Positions 7,160 to 13,793 of a stretch of 14,347 bases of DNA are shown in pieces. Within the stretch, counting starts at the first letter, position 1. Each line of letters begins with the position of its first letter. Made by a program: the position numbers and the translations under genes. The stretch is from Oscillospiraceae bacterium (GTDB lineage: Bacteria; Bacillota; Clostridia; Oscillospirales; Ruminococcaceae), in assembly GCA_016297165.1 (NCBI GenBank), contig JAEDHF010000031.1, positions 1-14,347 of the forward strand, read 5' to 3'. The notes under the pieces were generated by a model. The model worked only from the letters and a program-made list of their open reading frames with translations. It did not search any database and had not been told where the DNA came from.

Positions 7160-8398
7160 TTAAAAACCTTCTTTTGTTATGAGGATTTCGCTTATTCTGT
7201 CTGAAATTCCTCGTCTGATTTCGTTGATTGATGCGGCGGAGAGCATTATTCCTTCGTCGGCAAGTACAGAGACTTCGCCCGCTTCGAATACTGTTCCGCC
7301 CATTTTTCTCAGCCGTGCTTCAATCTCCTCGGCTGAAACGCTTTTGTTTATTGCTTTTTCCGGGGTAATACCGCTGTTATACGTGAAGTTAATTTTTCCG
7401 CAGTTAACCTCGGCGCAAACAGGCTTATCCTTTTCGGCTTTAAGCTTAATATTCACAATATGCCTTTTCATAGGCTTTTCATAAAGCTTTTTAAGGGAAT
7501 TAAGGGCGTCCTTTGCGGCGGTAACATCCTCTTTGGTTCTGATCCCCTGCATATCGCTGATACTGCCGTTAAAATATGAGCTTGTAAAGCCGCTTCGTGA
7601 GAAAACAGCCTTTAAAGCGTCCATATCGGGCTTATTCCCGTTTAATACATCACGACAGGCGGTAACAGCCGCCGCCACATATTCGGGGCGCTTCATTCTT
7701 CCTTCGATTTTCGCCGAGGTTACGCCTATTTCCTGAAGTAGGGGCAGCTTTTCTATAATTGATAAATCCTTAAGGGAGAGAACGTTATTTCTTTTCCCGA
7801 AGCCGAAATCAAGTCGGCAGGGCTGTGCGCAAAGACCTCTGTTTCCGCTTCTTCCGCCATACATAGCACTCATAAGACATTGTCCGCTAAGGCAGACGCA
7901 AAGAGCCCCGTGAACGAAAACTTCTGTTTCGATATCAACGTTTTTCGTGACCTGCTCAATTTCCTTAAGGGACATTTCTCTTGCGAGTACAACCCTTGAA
8001 AACCCATGCTTACGACAGAATTCTGCGCCGGAAGCCGAGCAGACCGTCATCTGAGTTGAAGCGTGAAGCTGGATAGATGGGGCGGTTTCCCTGATAATTC
8101 TTGCCGCTCCGAGATCCTGTACAATAACAGCGTCAACGCCGATTTCTTCCAGCATTTCTGCGGTTTTCCGAAGCTTTGGAAGCTCGTCGTCGAAAAGGAG
8201 GGTGTTTACCGTGACGTGAACTTTTACGCCATTGAGGCGGCAAAGCTTTACTGCCTCCTTAAGCTCGTCAAAGGTAAAATTACGGGCATTTTTTCTCGCA
8301 GAAAATGCGGTCACCCCGAGGTAAACCGCATCTGCTCCTGTATTAAGTGCGGCAGGAAGAGTTTCCAAGCTGCCGCAGGGCGCTAAAATCTCAATCAT
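7160..8398 (-). CDS. U32 family protein (TrhP/RlhA-like RNA hydroxylation enzyme)
   Basis: The 412-aa protein carries the U32 signature: E159-V-F-V-H-G-A-L-C ... SGQCLMS to residue 177. It then has GGRSGNRGLCAQPCR (181-195) and KIEGRMKRPEYVA (230-242). It begins with ILAPCGSLETLPAALNTGADAVYLG, as usual for the TIM-barrel part. C167, C174, C190 and C194 are plausible iron-sulphur ligands. Although classed historically as peptidases, studied members (TrhP, RlhA, UbiU/UbiV) take part in prephenate-dependent hydroxylation of tRNA U34 or 23S rRNA, or of ubiquinone; RNA hydroxylation is the likeliest role in a Clostridium-like cell. It is of normal TrhP length and lacks the long C-terminal extension found in many clostridial relatives. 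It overlaps the zapA-like stop by 4 nt (ATGA). Confidence 0.9.
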   Translation of the reverse strand: MIEILAPCGSLETLPAALNTGADAVYLGVTAFSARKNARNFTFDELKEAVKLCRLNGVKVHVTVNTLLFDDELPKLRKTAEMLEEIGVDAVIVQDLGAARIIRETAPSIQLHASTQMTVCSASGAEFCRKHGFSRVVLAREMSLKEIEQVTKNVDIETEVFVHGALCVCLSGQCLMSAMYGGRSGNRGLCAQPCRLDFGFGKRNNVLSLKDLSIIEKLPLLQEIGVTSAKIEGRMKRPEYVAAAVTACRDVLNGNKPDMDALKAVFSRSGFTSSYFNGSISDMQGIRTKEDVTAAKDALNSLKKLYEKPMKRHIVNIKLKAEKDKPVCAEVNCGKINFTYNSGITPEKAINKSVSAEEIEARLRKMGGTVFEAGEVSVLADEGIMLSAASINEIRRGISDRISEILITKEGF

Positions 8399-9483
8399 GA
8401 TTCAAAGGTAGTCTGGACGTATGAGCCGTTAAGCTTTTCGGGGGAGCATGCACCGAGAGCAAGCTTAAGCTTCTCGATTTCCTGCTGGAGCTCCTTTATT
8501 TCGTCCTCCTTCTTTGAAACGCAGAGGCCGTAGGAGTTTTCATAGTTTTTCAGAATGTTTCTGAGCTTCTGATTTTCCGTTTCCTTTTCCTCTGCCTTCT
8601 GACGGATTGACTGCTCCGTTTCCGCAAGAATATTTCTAAGCTTGTCCATTTCAGCGTTACGGCTTTCAAGCTGCCTGATTGTTTTTTCGTATTCGGCTAT
8701 GGTTTTGCCGAGCTGCTCGTCCGAAGGAGCACTGCCCGACTTTTTCATCTTTTCTATCTCTTCGTTAACGATAGCGAGCTCGATTTCAAGCTCTTCCTTT
8801 TCGTTTTTCAGCTTTCTCATAGCCTCGGCGTCGGGGGTAAGGGGGGTATCGGAGTTGGCGATATTGTTAATCTCCATATTGGTTATTTTTCCGTTAAGCT
8901 CGGCGATAACCTTATTAGCAGCTTCAAGTCTGTCGTGTGAGGCTTCAAGCTCGTTTCTTAACGCTTCGTTAGCTGCTACCTCGGTGAATTTTTCTGTATT
9001 TATCTGAGCGATTATCTTATTTGCGGAGGAAAGGGCGGATTTAACGTCATTAAGCTCGGTTTCGCTGTTGCTGAATCTTCCGCTGATTTCCTGTTCGCTC
9101 TTAACGGCGTCGGAAAGGCGCTCGGTAAGGATAGCTTCCTTTTCTCTTAAACCGTTTATTTCCTCTCTCATAGAGTCCTCGGTTTCGTTATGTATGTCAA
9201 TCTGACGGGAAAGTGTAGCATTTCTTTCTTCGAGAACCTCGATTCTGCCTGTAAGCTCGTCGATTAAAGCCTGGTCCTCCTCGCTTCTTTCCTTTTTAAG
9301 GGAATCGCTCATGATAATAAGGGCGGAAAGGGCAGTAGCCTCCGCTTCGCTTAAGTTTGGCATTTTTGATGTAATATAATTTATCTTTGTCTCGAATTCG
9401 GAAGCGAAGCTTAATACCTCGTCGGGCTTATCTGTTTTAAGATAATAGCCTCTTCCGTTAACCTGAACCTTAAGTTTATCCAT
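8395..9483 (-). CDS. zapA: ZapA-like cell division protein with a long coiled-coil extension
   Basis: Residues 1 to about 75 match ZapA: KLKVQVNGRGYYLKTDK (3-19), a segment of the type found in the FtsZ-ring stabiliser, then an EVLSFASEFETKINYI helix and SEAEATALSALIIMSDSL (45-62). ZapA proteins are normally about 85-110 aa; this one is 362 aa. Residues ~65-345 are almost entirely heptad-like, rich in Glu, Lys, Leu and Ala, and predict a long coiled coil with a short break near the STP-type stretch at ~205-215 (NSDTPLTPD). It would act at the cytoplasmic face of the division septum. AAAGG precedes the ATG at 9483. The gene is first of an operon with U32 and MATE genes. The ZapA domain call is good; function of the extension is unknown. 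Confidence 0.82.
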   Translation of the reverse strand: MDKLKVQVNGRGYYLKTDKPDEVLSFASEFETKINYITSKMPNLSEAEATALSALIIMSDSLKKERSEEDQALIDELTGRIEVLEERNATLSRQIDIHNETEDSMREEINGLREKEAILTERLSDAVKSEQEISGRFSNSETELNDVKSALSSANKIIAQINTEKFTEVAANEALRNELEASHDRLEAANKVIAELNGKITNMEINNIANSDTPLTPDAEAMRKLKNEKEELEIELAIVNEEIEKMKKSGSAPSDEQLGKTIAEYEKTIRQLESRNAEMDKLRNILAETEQSIRQKAEEKETENQKLRNILKNYENSYGLCVSKKEDEIKELQQEIEKLKLALGACSPEKLNGSYVQTTFES

Positions 9484-9533
9484 TTTTTATCTTTCCTTTG
9501 AGATTATTTATGTCAGTTACATCAGACTATTCT

Positions 9534-9562
9534 ATTATAATATATTTTTCAGAAAAAATAAA
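9534..9562 (-). promoter_or_regulatory. probable promoter of the zapA-U32-MATE operon
   Basis: A minus-strand TATAAT lies at 9539-9534, about 50 nt before the ATG at 9483. The 17-bp-spaced -35 position (9562-9557) reads TTTATT, a weak match, so only the -10 box is convincing. Confidence 0.45.
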
Positions 9563-9600
9563 GGGGTTTTAAAAAAATTTTTTAATATTTTGAAAATTTA

Positions 9601-9629
9601 TTGAAAAATTCCGAGTAATATAGTATAAT
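9601..9629 (+). promoter_or_regulatory. sigma-A promoter of the thioesterase-to-trmB operon
   Basis: TTGAAA (9601-9606), a 17-bp spacer and TATAAT (9624-9629). The 40 bp upstream of the -35 box is nearly pure A/T with phased A- and T-tracts (9541-9600), as expected for an UP element. The leader is about 50 nt long, with GAAAGGA at 9669-9675 before the ATG at 9686. Confidence 0.75.
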
Positions 9630-9685
9630 ATAGAAAATATGTGAAAATTATTGGTGTAACGCCATAATGAAAGGATATCAATCAG

Positions 9686-10066
9686 ATGCTTAACGTTGGA
9701 TTAAAGGGCAGGCAGACAGAAATTGTTACTAAGGACAAGACTGCCGAAGCCATGGGAAGCGGCGGACTTCAGGTTTATGCTACGCCTGCTATGATAGCTC
9801 TTATGGAAAAAACAGCTATGCTTTCCGTTGAAAAGGAGCTTGAGGAGGGCTGCGGTACTGTAGGGACGAAGCTTGAAATTGAGCATATTTCCGCAACGGT
9901 TATCGGAAAGGAAATAACCTGTGAGAGCGAGCTTCTGGAAATCGACAGAAGAAGGCTTGTTTTCTCGGTTACAGCTTATGATAACGCAGGTGTTATTGGA
10001 AAAGGAAAACATGAACGTTTTATTATAGACTGTGCTAAGTTTATGGAAAAAGCAGCCGCTAAGTAA
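9686..10066 (+). CDS. FlK-like hotdog-fold acyl-CoA thioesterase
   Basis: The 126-aa protein aligns end to end with fluoroacetyl-CoA thioesterase FlK as I recall it. The FlK triad T42, E50 and H76 corresponds with a constant offset of nine to T33 (in YATP), E41 (in ALMEKTA) and H67 (in IEHISAT). G60 in VGT matches FlK G69, and the closing GKGKHERFIID (102-112) matches GSGTHERAVI. The two lid phenylalanines that give FlK its fluoroacetate selectivity appear to be glycines (G24, G27), so a broader acyl-CoA hydrolase is more likely. It would act as a cytoplasmic dimer. The ATG is chosen from GAAAGGA 10 nt upstream. It is the first gene of the operon. Fold and triad are well supported; the substrate is unknown. 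Confidence 0.88.
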   Translation: MLNVGLKGRQTEIVTKDKTAEAMGSGGLQVYATPAMIALMEKTAMLSVEKELEEGCGTVGTKLEIEHISATVIGKEITCESELLEIDRRRLVFSVTAYDNAGVIGKGKHERFIIDCAKFMEKAAAK

Positions 10067-10080
10067 GAAAGGGAAAAGCT

Positions 10081-10890
10081 ATGAACATAAAAACCTTTTA
10101 TCTGAACAACGAAAAGACCGTTTATATGAAGTCATATCTTCTTGACCCCGTAGAAAGCATTGAATGGGGTAAAAAACGCCCTGCGATACTTATTTTCCCT
10201 GGCGGTGGCTATGAGTACTGCTCCGCAAGAGAAGCAGAGCCTGTTGCTATGCAGTATCTTAAAGAGGGCTACAATGCCTTTGTGCTTTATTATACCTGCA
10301 ATAAGAAGTATCCTGCAGCCTTTCTGAATGCCGCCTATGCTCTTTATAAAATCCGTATGAGAGCCGACGAATTCGGCGTTGATAAGAACAAGATAGCTGT
10401 ATGGGGCGCCAGTGCAGGCGGACATCTTGCAGGCTGTCTTGCCACAATGTGGACAGATACGGCGGTAACTAAGGCGCTGGGCTGTACTCCCGAGGATATA
10501 CGTCCCAATGCAGCTATTCTTAACTACCCGGTTATAAGCGGAATAACAAGTCCTCATAAAGGTTCCTTTGATGTTCTCCTTGGCGAAAACGCTTCCCACA
10601 GCGAGCTTTCGAGGCTTTCCCTTGAAAACAGGGTTACACCTAAAACTCCCCCGATTTTCCTGTGGTGTACCGCCAACGACGACTGTGTTCCCGCTCATAA
10701 CAGCCTTGTTATGGCTAAAGCCTGCGTCTCGAACCATGTCCCCGTAGAGCTTCACATGTTTGACGAGGGACCTCACGGTTTATCGACCTGCGATAAGAAT
10801 ACAGGCTGGAATGAATATTTTTACCGTGATAACTGTCGTTCATGGATAGAGCTCTCCCTGAAATTCCTTGAAAAATACATGGGGGTGTGA
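10081..10890 (+). CDS. alpha/beta-hydrolase esterase, BD-FAE/acetyl-esterase type
   Basis: The 269-aa protein has the features of a serine esterase: oxyanion-hole motif PGGGY (40-44), nucleophile elbow GASAG with S111 (109-113), an acid residue at D200 or D201 in TANDDCVP, and H232 in GPHGLS. This set is usual in the BD-FAE group of acetylxylan/feruloyl esterases and related deacetylases (PF20434-like). No signal peptide is present, so it would work in the cytoplasm, perhaps removing acetyl or other acyl groups from imported oligosaccharides. It follows the thioesterase by 14 nt with an AAGAAAGGG site. The polysaccharide link is from family knowledge only; general ester substrates are equally possible. 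Confidence 0.85.
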   Translation: MNIKTFYLNNEKTVYMKSYLLDPVESIEWGKKRPAILIFPGGGYEYCSAREAEPVAMQYLKEGYNAFVLYYTCNKKYPAAFLNAAYALYKIRMRADEFGVDKNKIAVWGASAGGHLAGCLATMWTDTAVTKALGCTPEDIRPNAAILNYPVISGITSPHKGSFDVLLGENASHSELSRLSLENRVTPKTPPIFLWCTANDDCVPAHNSLVMAKACVSNHVPVELHMFDEGPHGLSTCDKNTGWNEYFYRDNCRSWIELSLKFLEKYMGV

Positions 10891-10892
10891 TT

Positions 10893-11228
10893 ATGCCCGA
10901 TATCCCCGATAAGCTTAAATATACCAAAATAGAAAAGCTTTTCGAGCTTTTCTCAGTAGTTTTCGCTCTGTTGTCTATTGCAGGATTGATAGTTATGAGC
11001 GTGCTGGGGTATTCAAAGGATTTGTTCATATATTTCGTGATTATGCCCGCTATTTTCGGAGCATTTTCGATAGCTTCAGTTTATCCCCAGTGGACAAATC
11101 TTGTCAGCGATAAAGAGGGATGTAACGGGGAAGAATATTACAGAAAAATTAGAAGAAATGCAATTATTGCAAAGCTTGTCATTCTGGCAGCAATCGACCT
11201 GTCAGCGGTAGTAATGCCCTTATTATGA
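10893..11228 (+). CDS. small membrane protein, three predicted helices
   Basis: This 111-aa protein is unrecognised. Hydrophobic segments lie near residues 19-37, 43-64 and 91-110. A hydrophilic loop of about 25 residues between the second and third contains KEGCNGEEYYRKIRR (74-88). I prefer the ATG at 10893, with a GGGGGTG sequence at 10881-10887 as ribosome binding site. A GTG at 10887 would add two residues and create a 4-nt overlap with the esterase. Tight spacing places it in the operon. No function is inferred. Confidence 0.7.
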   Translation: MPDIPDKLKYTKIEKLFELFSVVFALLSIAGLIVMSVLGYSKDLFIYFVIMPAIFGAFSIASVYPQWTNLVSDKEGCNGEEYYRKIRRNAIIAKLVILAAIDLSAVVMPLL

Positions 11229-11263
11229 CAGAATTTTTCAGATACAGAAAGGAAACGACTATT

Positions 11264-12529
11264 ATGAAGACACCATTTACCACAAAGGAAAAGTTAGAAG
11301 AAATCGCAGCGGTTTATCCTACCCCTTTCCATATCTATGACGAAAAGGGAATAAGAGAAAATGCAAGACGCTTTAAGGAGGCTTTCTCCTGGAACAAGGG
11401 ATTCAGGGAGTATTTCGCTGTTAAGGCTACTCCTAACCCTTTTATTATGAAAACCCTTATGGAAGAGGGCTGCGGCTTTGACTGCTCCTCCTATACCGAG
11501 CTTATGCTTTCCGATAAGGTAGGCGCTAAGGGCCAGGATATTATGTTCAGCTCCAACGAGACTCCCGACGCAGATTTTCTCCTTGCAAGAAAGCTCGGCG
11601 CTATAATAAATCTTGACGACTTTACACATATTGAGATTCTTGATAAGCTTTGCGGAATTCCCGAAACTATCTGCTGCCGCTATAACCCCGGCGGAGAGTT
11701 CAAGACCAGTGAAACGGGCAACGTTATGGATACCCCCAAGGACGCAAAGTACGGTCTTACACATGAGCAGATTATCGAAGCCTATCGTATCTTAAAGGAA
11801 AAGGGCGCAAAGAGATTCGGTATGCACGCATTCTTAGCCAGCAACACTCTTACCAACGACTATTATCCCGTTCTCGCTAAGATTATGTTCAAGGCGGCGG
11901 TAGAAATTAAGGAAAAGACCGGTGTACAGATTAGCTTTATCAATCTTTCCGGCGGCGTAGGCATTCCCTACAGACCCGACCAGCCTGCAAATGATATTGC
12001 GGAAATCGGCAGAAGGGTAAGAGAGGCTTACGAGGAGGTTCTTCTTCCTGCCGGAATGGGCGACGTAGCAATCTTTACCGAGCTTGGCCGCTTTATGCTT
12101 GCTCCCTACGGCGCTCTTGTTACAAGAGCAATCCGTGAAAAGCATATTTATAAGGAATATATCGGCGTTGACGCTTGTGCGGCTAACCTTATGCGTCCAG
12201 CTATATACGGTGCATATCATCATATTACGGTTATGGGTAAGGAAAACGAGCCCTGCGACCATGTTTACGACATAGTGGGCGGTCTCTGTGAAAACTGCGA
12301 TAAGTTCGCTAAGGACAGAGAGCTTCCGAAGATTGATATGGGCGACCTTATCTATATCCATGATACAGGCGCACACGGCTTTTCCATGGGCTATAACTAT
12401 AACGGAAAGCTTCGTTCTGCCGAAATAATGCTTAAGGAGGACGGAAGCTATCAGCTTATCCGTCGTGCCGAAACCCCCGAGGATTATTTCGCAACCTTCG
12501 ATTTCTCCGAATACAGCTTTAAGAAGTAA
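11264..12529 (+). CDS. lysA: diaminopimelate decarboxylase (fold-III PLP enzyme)
   Basis: The 421-aa protein has the alanine-racemase-like barrel and beta-domain architecture of LysA, which makes L-lysine from meso-diaminopimelate in the cytoplasm. Visible elements are PLP lysine K54 in YFAVKATPNP (50-59), H188 in FGMHAF, phosphate-binding SGGVGIPY (229-236), ELGR (273-276), DACAANLMRPAIYGAYH (303-319), the catalytic-cysteine motif LCENCD with C342 (341-346) and the DTGAHGFSM region (367-375). Compared with classic LysA, EPGR is ELGR, and GAY is GAH. From memory, this variant is common among gut Clostridia, so it may be a lineage form and not a defect. A related substrate such as carboxynorspermidine cannot be excluded. 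The ATG at 11264 has AGAAAGGA about 10 nt upstream, preferred over the in-frame ATG at 11225 that overlaps the previous gene. Confidence 0.87.
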   Translation: MKTPFTTKEKLEEIAAVYPTPFHIYDEKGIRENARRFKEAFSWNKGFREYFAVKATPNPFIMKTLMEEGCGFDCSSYTELMLSDKVGAKGQDIMFSSNETPDADFLLARKLGAIINLDDFTHIEILDKLCGIPETICCRYNPGGEFKTSETGNVMDTPKDAKYGLTHEQIIEAYRILKEKGAKRFGMHAFLASNTLTNDYYPVLAKIMFKAAVEIKEKTGVQISFINLSGGVGIPYRPDQPANDIAEIGRRVREAYEEVLLPAGMGDVAIFTELGRFMLAPYGALVTRAIREKHIYKEYIGVDACAANLMRPAIYGAYHHITVMGKENEPCDHVYDIVGGLCENCDKFAKDRELPKIDMGDLIYIHDTGAHGFSMGYNYNGKLRSAEIMLKEDGSYQLIRRAETPEDYFATFDFSEYSFKK

Positions 12530-12531
12530 AT

Positions 12532-13038
12532 ATGATTTTTGAGTTTTGTCCCTTTTGCGGCAGCAGGCTTATTGAAAAGGAAATAGGCGACGAAGGCGGA
12601 ATTCCTTTTTGTGCAGCCTGTAACCGCCCTCATTTTCCCATATTTTCCACCTGTGTTATCTGCCTTTGCGTTAACGAATACGAGGAGGCAGTACTTATAA
12701 AGCAGGACTACACAGGCGACCGCCATATACTTATTGCAGGGTATATGAAGCCCGGCGAAAGCGCCGAGGAAGCAGTTGTCAGAGAAATTGAGGAAGAGGT
12801 AGGCTTAAGAACGGAAAGCGTTTATTATGCCTTCAGCAAATTCTACGATAAGCGTGACCAGCTTATGCTGGCTTATATTTGTAAGGTAAGAAAGGCAGAG
12901 CTTAAGCCTTCGCCCAATGAGGTTAACGAAGCTGGCTGGTATCCCGTAGAGGAAGCCGCAGCTTTGTTGTCGAAGGGCTATATGACGGGACTTCTTATGG
13001 ATAAATATATTGAATTAAAGGAAAACGGTTTTTTATGA
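12532..13038 (+). CDS. zinc-ribbon Nudix hydrolase
   Basis: The 168-aa protein starts with a zinc ribbon (C6-x2-C9 and C27-x2-C30) and continues into a Nudix domain. The Nudix box is intact from G70 to L92: G-x5-E76-x7-R84-E85-I-x-E88-E89-x-G91-L92. The zinc ribbon plus Nudix order resembles NudC, the NAD(H)/NAD-cap pyrophosphatase. However, the SQPWPFPxS motif that marks NudC after the box is replaced by FSKFYDKRDQ (101-110). The nucleotide substrate is therefore open. It follows lysA after two bases and overlaps the next gene by 4 nt (ATGA). Only a weak AAGAAG site is seen, so coupling to lysA translation is likely. Confidence 0.87.
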   Translation: MIFEFCPFCGSRLIEKEIGDEGGIPFCAACNRPHFPIFSTCVICLCVNEYEEAVLIKQDYTGDRHILIAGYMKPGESAEEAVVREIEEEVGLRTESVYYAFSKFYDKRDQLMLAYICKVRKAELKPSPNEVNEAGWYPVEEAAALLSKGYMTGLLMDKYIELKENGFL

Positions 13039-13709
13039 GAATGAGAAAAAAGCGTCATCTTGACGAAAGAATAGCGGCGTGCTCCGACGTAAGCCTCGGC
13101 TGGCTTCAGGATTATGCCTCGGAGCAGAAGGGGATAAACGAGCCAGAGATAATCGACCCCGTTAAGGTTTTCGGAAACAATAATCCCATTCATCTTGAAA
13201 TAGGCTGCGGAAAGGGTCAGTTCGCCGAGGAAATCGCAAGACAAAACCCGGATATCAACTTTATTGCCGTTGAACAGAACGTAAATGTTCTTGTTACGGC
13301 TATGGAACGTACTCATAAATCGGGGCTTAAGAATCTCCGCTATGTTATGGGTATGGCGGAATATCTCGAAAAAATCTTCCCGGAAAACAGCGTAGAGAGA
13401 ATTTATCTCAATTTCAGCTGCCCCTTCCCGAAGAATACATACGCAAAGCATCGCCTTACGCACAGCCGTTTTCTCTCGATTTACAGAAAAATTCTTGTCC
13501 CTGATGGACTTATTCTGCAAAAAACGGATAATGCCAAATTCTTCGAATTCTCTCTTAACAGCTTCTGTGACAACGACTTCAGGCTCAGAAATATAACCTT
13601 TGATTTGCATAACAGCGGTATTGAGGGGAATATTATAACTGAATATGAAGAACGTTTTTCTTCACAGGGTTATCCGATTTACCACCTCGAAGCTATAAAT
13701 AAAAAATAA
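13035..13709 (+). CDS. trmB: TrmB-like tRNA (guanine46-N7)-methyltransferase with altered catalytic loop
   Basis: The 224-aa length and MRMRKKRHLDE start are typical of bacterial TrmB, which methylates G46 in the tRNA variable loop using S-adenosylmethionine. The SAM site HLEIGCGKGQF (53-63), the acidic E80, and the later KTDNAKFFEFS (163-173) fit the family. The loop that is usually NFSDPWPK..R reads N126-F-S-C129-P-F131-P-K133, followed by NTYAKHRLTH (134-143). The family aspartate regarded as catalytic is thus cysteine, and the adjacent tryptophan is phenylalanine. I checked the codons (TGC, TTC); the frame is continuous. The ATG overlaps the Nudix stop by 4 nt. No terminator hairpin is visible after it. 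Family membership is firm; unaltered activity is not assured. Confidence 0.88.
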   Translation: MRMRKKRHLDERIAACSDVSLGWLQDYASEQKGINEPEIIDPVKVFGNNNPIHLEIGCGKGQFAEEIARQNPDINFIAVEQNVNVLVTAMERTHKSGLKNLRYVMGMAEYLEKIFPENSVERIYLNFSCPFPKNTYAKHRLTHSRFLSIYRKILVPDGLILQKTDNAKFFEFSLNSFCDNDFRLRNITFDLHNSGIEGNIITEYEERFSSQGYPIYHLEAINKK

Positions 13710-13723
13710 AATTGAATAAATAC

Positions 13724-13752
13724 TTTACAAACGGCAATATTTGCTGTATAAT
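13724..13752 (+). promoter_or_regulatory. sigma-A promoter of the LEA-like gene
   Basis: TTTACA (13724-13729), a 17-bp spacer and TATAAT (13747-13752). The spacer holds an 11-bp inverted repeat, GCAATATTTGC (13734-13744), which could be an operator or chance. AAAGGA lies at 13779-13784. Confidence 0.75.
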
Positions 13753-13793
13753 GAGGATATTGACAAAACTCGTTATCGAAAGGAAGAATTATT

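Noticed and set aside
10132..10776. 214-codon antisense ORF opposite the esterase
   Set aside because: The sense strand carries a complete serine-esterase motif set, and the antisense product is Cys/Arg-rich without any family feature.
11225..11263. Upstream ATG of the lysA frame giving 13 extra residues
   Set aside because: The 11264 start has the better-placed AGAAAGGA site and matches the family's N-terminus; the upstream ATG overlaps the previous gene's stop without a visible site.
12978..13610. 210-codon antisense ORF opposite trmB
   Set aside because: The sense frame is a clear TrmB, and the antisense frame resembles nothing known.
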